From: Patescibacteria group bacterium | Lineage (GTDB): Bacteria; Patescibacteriota; Patescibacteriia; 2-12-FULL-60-25 | NCBI GenBank assembly: GCA_018063105.1 | Contig: JAGOQX010000009.1 | Location: 1-35,202, forward strand | Reading direction: 5' to 3' | Length of the DNA: 35,202 nt | Shown: piece by piece, positions 30,392 through 35,202 of the stretch | Numbering within the stretch: the first letter of the stretch is position 1 | How the letters are laid out: the number at the start of each line of letters is the position of its first letter | Translations under genes and position numbers: made by a program | The notes under the pieces: model-generated | What the model saw: the letters and a program-made list of their open reading frames with translations, nothing else | Told to the model about the DNA's origin: nothing | Database searches by the model: none

Positions 30392-33300
30392 ATGTCCATT
30401 TTTTTACGAAAGCTCGCGATCTTTCTCTCGATTGTGCTCATTAGCACATCTTTTGTCGTTTCCGCCCATTCATCTTTTGCGGCAACGGCCATTAACCGTC
30501 AGTTCACGTATCAGGGTCGTTTGTTAGATAGCGCAGGTGTTGCCGTTGCAGACGGAACGTACTCGATTATATTTTCGCTGTACGATGTCGCAGCTGGTTC
30601 TACACCGATTTGGACGGCAAAAGGAACAACCGGTACGCCAACGGCTGTTTCAGTACCCGTTTCAAATGGGTTGTTCAGCGTGAATCTCGGTGATGTAACG
30701 GCAGGTCAAAATGCGTTTGATATTTCTTGGTATCAAGATGGATTGTATTTAGGTGTTACTGTTGGAACGGATTCAGAAATGACTCCGCGCAAACGTTTAG
30801 CATCAGTACCGTATGCATTTGTTGCGGAAACCTTGCAGGGTCAATACGCATCGGCGGACGTTGCATCAACGGGCGGCACGCTTTTCTCGCTGACACAAAC
30901 AGCGACGGATGCTGCCAGTGGTGCGCGAACAGCGTTATTGGTTTCTACATCTGGAACATCAAACACTTTTGATTTCTTGATTAAGGCTTTTAGTGGTTCT
31001 GATGTGTTTACGGTGACTCGACAGGGAAATGTGACGGTTGCAGGTACGCAATTGACGAGCGGTGTTTCTACGTTTGCTTCTAACGTATTACCGTCCGTTG
31101 ATAATTCAAGTCGTCTTGGTTCTTCAGCTGCACGCTGGGCAGGGTTGGATTCGGTGAATGCAACATCGACAAATGCGACAACGACAAATTTCTATGCGGC
31201 AAATGGAACGATGCTTGACGGTACATTCACTAACATCACTGCAACGGGAACGACATCGTTGCAAAGTTTATCGTTATTGAACGGAACATCGACGGCATGG
31301 TTTGGTTTTGCGACAGCGTCGGGTACAACGTTGAATGCATTAAGTCTGAGTGGAACAAGTTTCACTTCCCCTAATGCAACAATTTCAGGTGGAACGCTGA
31401 ACGGAGTGTCAATTGGTGCTCTATCTCCTTCAACCGCAGCATTTTCTAACGCGACTTCAGGTAACTTAGCATTTACATCTGGTTCAGGAACATCGTTGAC
31501 TATTGCAGGTCAACAGGTTTGTTTAGCAGATGGGACGAATTGTACGGTAGGCGGTGGGTTAAGCGGTTCAGGCTCTGCTGATCGTGTCATGGTATGGTCC
31601 GGTGCATCATCCGCAACAAGTTCTGTAAACTTCATGTGGGATGCAACAAATACGAGACTTGGTGTTGGTACGTCAACGCCAGCGCAAACATTGGATGTGA
31701 ATGGAAGCATCGCGAATATTTTGAGTCCAAATCAATCATTTAGAATCATGGCGACCGGAACGACCGATGTGAACCCGGTTGATATCAAGGTTGTTGGAAG
31801 ATATGCGTATGTTCTTACTGGGTCATCGAGCACATTGCAGATATTTGATGTCTCCAGTGCCATTGAGCCATTGTTGTTGAGTACGCTCACGATGCCTGCT
31901 GGTGTTGGGACGCCAAATCGGTTGGTTGTTTCGGGTCGATATGTGTATGTTGCTGGAGAAGGTACAGATGTAGTTAGTATTGATATTTCAAATCCAACGT
32001 CGCCGGTTGTTATGGGAACGGTTACTGGTACAACATTGCACAAAGCGATCGCAATTTCAGGAAAATTTGTATATACGGTGAGCTGGTCTGGAAATTACTT
32101 TGAAGTATTTGATTTTTCTGACCCGACGAATCCAGTGCTTGTGAAGCAGAAAAGCATTGGTTCAATGCCGCTATCCGGGCTAGCGATAGATGGCAGATAT
32201 GCATACGTTGTAAACACTATTGCATCAAATTCACTATTTGTTCTTGACCTCAGCAATCCTCGAGATCCAGTCATTATTGGGCAGGTAAGTACCTCTATTG
32301 TTGCATCGGATGTTGTTGCACAGAATGGATATGCATACATCTCAAGCTCAGGTGGAAAAACGTTGACCGTGGTTGATGTGAGAAATCCAGTTTCACCAAT
32401 AAAAGTTAAAACAATTTCAACCGGTCTCACGTCTTGGCCGCAATACCTTTCAATTCAGGGTCGGTACATCTATGCGGCTCTGTCTGGCGACGGGATGTTG
32501 GGTGTGATTGATATTGCAAGTTCAACGAATCCTGTATTGTTAACAGGTTCGATCCCGGTTGGTACGTCTCCATATGGCGTTGCCGTTTCTGGTCGTTATG
32601 CGTACGTAACAAATTCAGATAGCACAACCGGAAATTCGTTTACCGTTGTTGATATTAATGGAATCGAAACGAATGGTTTAAGCGCGCAGAGTGCAGAATT
32701 TGGAACAGCGCAAATTTTCACAGACGCGATGATAGGAGGAAGACTTTCTATTGGAAATGCATTAGATGTTGGATATGGAGGAATTTATAGTCAGGGCGGG
32801 CTGTCTATTGGAGGAACGAGTAGTTATTCAAATGTCATCGGGAATTTTGTTATCGGTAGTGGTGCATCATCAACGGCTCCGTTCTTTTTTGCACGTCCTG
32901 GTGGTGATCTGACGTTGAGTCGAATGTACGTTGGTCCTACCGCAAACGCTGATTTGGTGATAGGCGCAACGACATCTTCTGGCATGCACGCGCAATTTCA
33001 ATTAACTGGCGATGATTTATTTGTCGCAGGAAATATTGGTTCAGCCAGTTCTGTGTATACAAATGGTGAATTTATTACCGGTGCAGGATCAACGCATTTA
33101 AATGATGGAAATTTATTTAAGACGGATGGTGCACTGTCTTTGTTTTCAACTGGTGGTGATGCAACACTGAAGACGGTTGGGAGCGGAAATGTTGTGATCA
33201 ACCCCGTCGCTTCAGGTGCGGGTACAATTAATTTTGGAGCAATGCTTGAAGGAGATACAGCAAATTTTTATGCAACCCCTAGCTTTCATGCGTATATCGG

Positions 33301-35202
33301 CTCGGGACTAGAACCAAGCGCAAGCAATTTGTATAATTTGGGTAGTGGTTCGAGAATGTGGCAGAACATTTATACATCTGGAACGGCCTCGTTAACTGGA
33401 TTTGGAAAGCCATTAGACGTGCACATGGCTTCGGCTGGTGCTGATCCTGCGATGTTGGTTTATAAGGAGTGTGATGCATTTACTGGCGGTTATGTAGCTC
33501 AGTTTAATTCAAATTTAGGTCTCTCGAATGTTCCGGTTGCTCGGTTAAGTTGTGAGGGGAATTGGACGGTTGCTGGTGCGAATTCAGGCAGTGGCGCTGA
33601 TTATGCCGAATATTGGCACACCCTTGATACGGATATCGGTCCAGGAGATGTAGTTTCCATAGGGTCAACAAAGACGGATATTGAAAAGTCAGGCAGCGCG
33701 CAGCGAGATGAGGTGCTTGGTGTTATTTCAACGAAGCCTGGTTTTATTGGCAATGCAGGTGAAACACAATTGTCTGATCCAGCTCACTGGAAAATCGTTG
33801 GTCAGCTCGGTCTCGTTCCGGTCAAAGCCGACGCGTCGTCTGATGCGATCGTTGCCGGTGATTTGTTGATGGCCGGTTCAAATGGACGTGCAATCAAAGC
33901 TCATGGCGTTGGAAAGATCCTCGGTCGTGCACTTGAGAGCCTTGCATCTGGTCTTGGGACGATTGAAATGTATGTGAAGCCTGAATGGTCAGCTTCAGAT
34001 GTATTTGCCGCTGATACCAACAAGACGAATATTTTGTCACAAGGAACAGCGACAGCGTTGAATCCAGCATTTGATTCAATGGGCTTGTCATTCACTGGAT
34101 CTGCCTGGAGCATCGCTTCAAGCACGGCTGTTGCAGTCGGATTCACGCTGAGTACGGATATTCAGGGGGTTGAAACTTCAGAATTCTCGATCTCAAATCT
34201 TGGTGGCTCGAAGCTCTTAACGATCTCTAACGTTGGTGATGTCTCTGTCACCGGTGATTTATCCGTTGGTCACCGATTATTCTTGGGATCAAAATCAGGT
34301 GGCATCGGTTCGACCTCAACGTATCTGTTTGTTGATGATACGCAGGCGCCAGCTTCAACGTATATCGCGACAAATGCAGATGGTTGGTCAACGGCAACAA
34401 CGTATGACTACGCAGAGCGATTTGCTTCTACAGAAGATTTGAAACCAGGCGATGTCGTGATGACCGATGCAGACGGTTCAGAACGTGTGATGCGATCCAA
34501 GTCATCCTCTGATGTTGTCTTGGGTATCGTTTCAACAAAGCCAGGGTTTATTACAGGCGCAAATTCAACCGGGACATTCCCAATCGCCTTAGCCGGTCGT
34601 GTGCCAACTCGCGTTTCTGCGAAAAATGGTGCAATCATGGCCGGTGATCAGCTCGCACCTTCTGATATGCCGGGCGTTGCAGTGAAGGCGACGGGCTCTG
34701 GTTCTGTGATTGGTGTTGCGCTTGAGAATTATAGTGGTGCAGGTGAGGGTCGTATCAGCGTCTTTGTCCAACCTGGTTGGAAGGGCGGAGAAATCGTTGC
34801 CAAAGCAGACGCTCCAGCATCATTTAGCTATCATGTTTCTTCTGAATCCATCTCTTCACCTCGTTCTGGTTTAGCACTGATCGCTGCGGGTTCAAAAGAG
34901 GTTCGCGTCGAGTTCGCAACGTTAAATGCCTATCCATTGGTTACTGTGACGCCATACGGCCAAACATCAAACGGATGGTGGCTCACGAATGTTTCTGATC
35001 ACGGATTTACGATTATCGTTGGTGAAGCTCCGTCATTTGATCTGACCTTCGCGTGGAAAGCAGAGGCTTCTCATGAGGGCAACGTGATTTCAAATTCAGA
35101 TGGGACATCGGTCACATACGACGCATTGACGGGAAAGCCGGTGATGAATGCGACTACATCAACGCAGGATACTGTTGTTGAGACTGCGACGAGTACGCCA
35201 GA
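30392..35202 (+). CDS. Giant surface protein with LVIVD beta-propeller, truncated by the window end
   Basis: At least 1603 residues; the frame is open to the window end. A signal peptide (1-30: MSIFLRKLAIFLSIVLISTSFVVSAHSSFA) precedes an N-terminal beta domain (INRQFTYQGRLLDSAG to about 135). Residues 140-460 are Ser/Thr/Asn/Gly-rich repeats with phage-fibre-like units (SRLGSSAARWAGL). Seven LVIVD-type repeats, GRYAYV...VVDISNPTSPV, span about 464-757 and would close a seven-bladed propeller. More fibre-like repeats follow (NLGSGSRMWQNIYTSG near 980). Two related domains begin DYAEYWHTLDTDIGPGDVV (about 1069) and DYAERFASTEDLKPGDVV (about 1338); each has a LGxxSTKPGFI segment and resembles the peptidase-G2-like region of tail-fibre proteins. 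Probably an adhesin for host or surface attachment. The ATG at 30392 is the first with a signal peptide. Confidence 0.85.
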   Translation, partial: MSIFLRKLAIFLSIVLISTSFVVSAHSSFAATAINRQFTYQGRLLDSAGVAVADGTYSIIFSLYDVAAGSTPIWTAKGTTGTPTAVSVPVSNGLFSVNLGDVTAGQNAFDISWYQDGLYLGVTVGTDSEMTPRKRLASVPYAFVAETLQGQYASADVASTGGTLFSLTQTATDAASGARTALLVSTSGTSNTFDFLIKAFSGSDVFTVTRQGNVTVAGTQLTSGVSTFASNVLPSVDNSSRLGSSAARWAGLDSVNATSTNATTTNFYAANGTMLDGTFTNITATGTTSLQSLSLLNGTSTAWFGFATASGTTLNALSLSGTSFTSPNATISGGTLNGVSIGALSPSTAAFSNATSGNLAFTSGSGTSLTIAGQQVCLADGTNCTVGGGLSGSGSADRVMVWSGASSATSSVNFMWDATNTRLGVGTSTPAQTLDVNGSIANILSPNQSFRIMATGTTDVNPVDIKVVGRYAYVLTGSSSTLQIFDVSSAIEPLLLSTLTMPAGVGTPNRLVVSGRYVYVAGEGTDVVSIDISNPTSPVVMGTVTGTTLHKAIAISGKFVYTVSWSGNYFEVFDFSDPTNPVLVKQKSIGSMPLSGLAIDGRYAYVVNTIASNSLFVLDLSNPRDPVIIGQVSTSIVASDVVAQNGYAYISSSGGKTLTVVDVRNPVSPIKVKTISTGLTSWPQYLSIQGRYIYAALSGDGMLGVIDIASSTNPVLLTGSIPVGTSPYGVAVSGRYAYVTNSDSTTGNSFTVVDINGIETNGLSAQSAEFGTAQIFTDAMIGGRLSIGNALDVGYGGIYSQGGLSIGGTSSYSNVIGNFVIGSGASSTAPFFFARPGGDLTLSRMYVGPTANADLVIGATTSSGMHAQFQLTGDDLFVAGNIGSASSVYTNGEFITGAGSTHLNDGNLFKTDGALSLFSTGGDATLKTVGSGNVVINPVASGAGTINFGAMLEGDTANFYATPSFHAYIGSGLEPSASNLYNLGSGSRMWQNIYTSGTASLTGFGKPLDVHMASAGADPAMLVYKECDAFTGGYVAQFNSNLGLSNVPVARLSCEGNWTVAGANSGSGADYAEYWHTLDTDIGPGDVVSIGSTKTDIEKSGSAQRDEVLGVISTKPGFIGNAGETQLSDPAHWKIVGQLGLVPVKADASSDAIVAGDLLMAGSNGRAIKAHGVGKILGRALESLASGLGTIEMYVKPEWSASDVFAADTNKTNILSQGTATALNPAFDSMGLSFTGSAWSIASSTAVAVGFTLSTDIQGVETSEFSISNLGGSKLLTISNVGDVSVTGDLSVGHRLFLGSKSGGIGSTSTYLFVDDTQAPASTYIATNADGWSTATTYDYAERFASTEDLKPGDVVMTDADGSERVMRSKSSSDVVLGIVSTKPGFITGANSTGTFPIALAGRVPTRVSAKNGAIMAGDQLAPSDMPGVAVKATGSGSVIGVALENYSGAGEGRISVFVQPGWKGGEIVAKADAPASFSYHVSSESISSPRSGLALIAAGSKEVRVEFATLNAYPLVTVTPYGQTSNGWWLTNVSDHGFTIIVGEAPSFDLTFAWKAEASHEGNVISNSDGTSVTYDALTGKPVMNATTSTQDTVVETATSTP

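Overview
The window looks like a chromosomal segment of a Candidate Phyla Radiation (Patescibacteria) bacterium; the exact lineage cannot be read from the sequence. Pointers are a compact core-gene layout, single-copy informational genes, a VirB2-like membrane protein with a large exported domain, giant surface proteins of types I associate with CPR genomes, short reduced pathways, and palindromic repeats of a kind I associate with CPR genomes. TGA is used as a stop (for example rnpA), so the code looks standard.

Layout. 1-6 kb: a Nudix hydrolase; a transglutaminase-like protein lying between tRNA-His and a partial copy of the tRNA-His 3' end; tRNA-His and tRNA-Arg(UCU); a Xer-type tyrosine recombinase; an ORF6N-domain protein; a FAD oxidoreductase. 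6-10.6 kb: rpsO, an SPFH/prohibitin protein, a CDP-alcohol phosphatidyltransferase, a VOC protein, a VirB2-like/NlpC-P60-like fusion and a DUF167 protein. 10.6-14.4 kb: the replication/translation cluster yidD-rnpA-rpmH read leftward and dnaA-dnaN read rightward. 14.4-17.9 kb: a class A penicillin-binding protein with Ig-like domains, divergent from an exported 3D-domain protein. 17.9-25.2 kb: a 441-aa protein of unknown function, tRNA-Cys, GDPD, polA, a divergent pair of small genes (unknown 93-aa protein and an MqsA-like zinc-finger/HTH regulator), holA and rpsT. 25.4-26.6 kb: tRNA-Arg(CCU), tRNA-Ala(CGC), then about 1 kb without genes that holds three perfect parS sites and several DnaA boxes, probably the origin/centromere region. 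26.7-35.2 kb: a small membrane protein, a 1015-aa FN3 surface protein and a surface protein of more than 1600 aa with a seven-repeat LVIVD propeller that runs off the window end.

Two expression styles are visible. Many genes, mostly conserved ones (Nudix, xer, FAD oxidoreductase, VOC, DUF167, GDPD, polA, holA, the FN3 protein), have a -10-like hexamer only 6-9 nt before the start codon and no Shine-Dalgarno sequence, as expected for leaderless mRNAs; rpsT is nearly so. A smaller group (CDP-alcohol transferase, the 441-aa protein, both genes of the divergent pair, the small membrane protein) has recognisable -35/-10 promoters, a real 5' leader and a purine-rich ribosome binding site. Intrinsic terminators are strong and frequent, often shared by convergent genes.

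Together the genes serve replication initiation and elongation (DnaA, beta clamp, delta subunit, Pol I), translation (S15, S20, L34, RNase P protein, five tRNAs), envelope construction (PBP, 3D protein, NlpC/P60-like fusion, phospholipid headgroup transferase, YidD) and cell-surface display. No CRISPR array, transposase or rRNA was seen.
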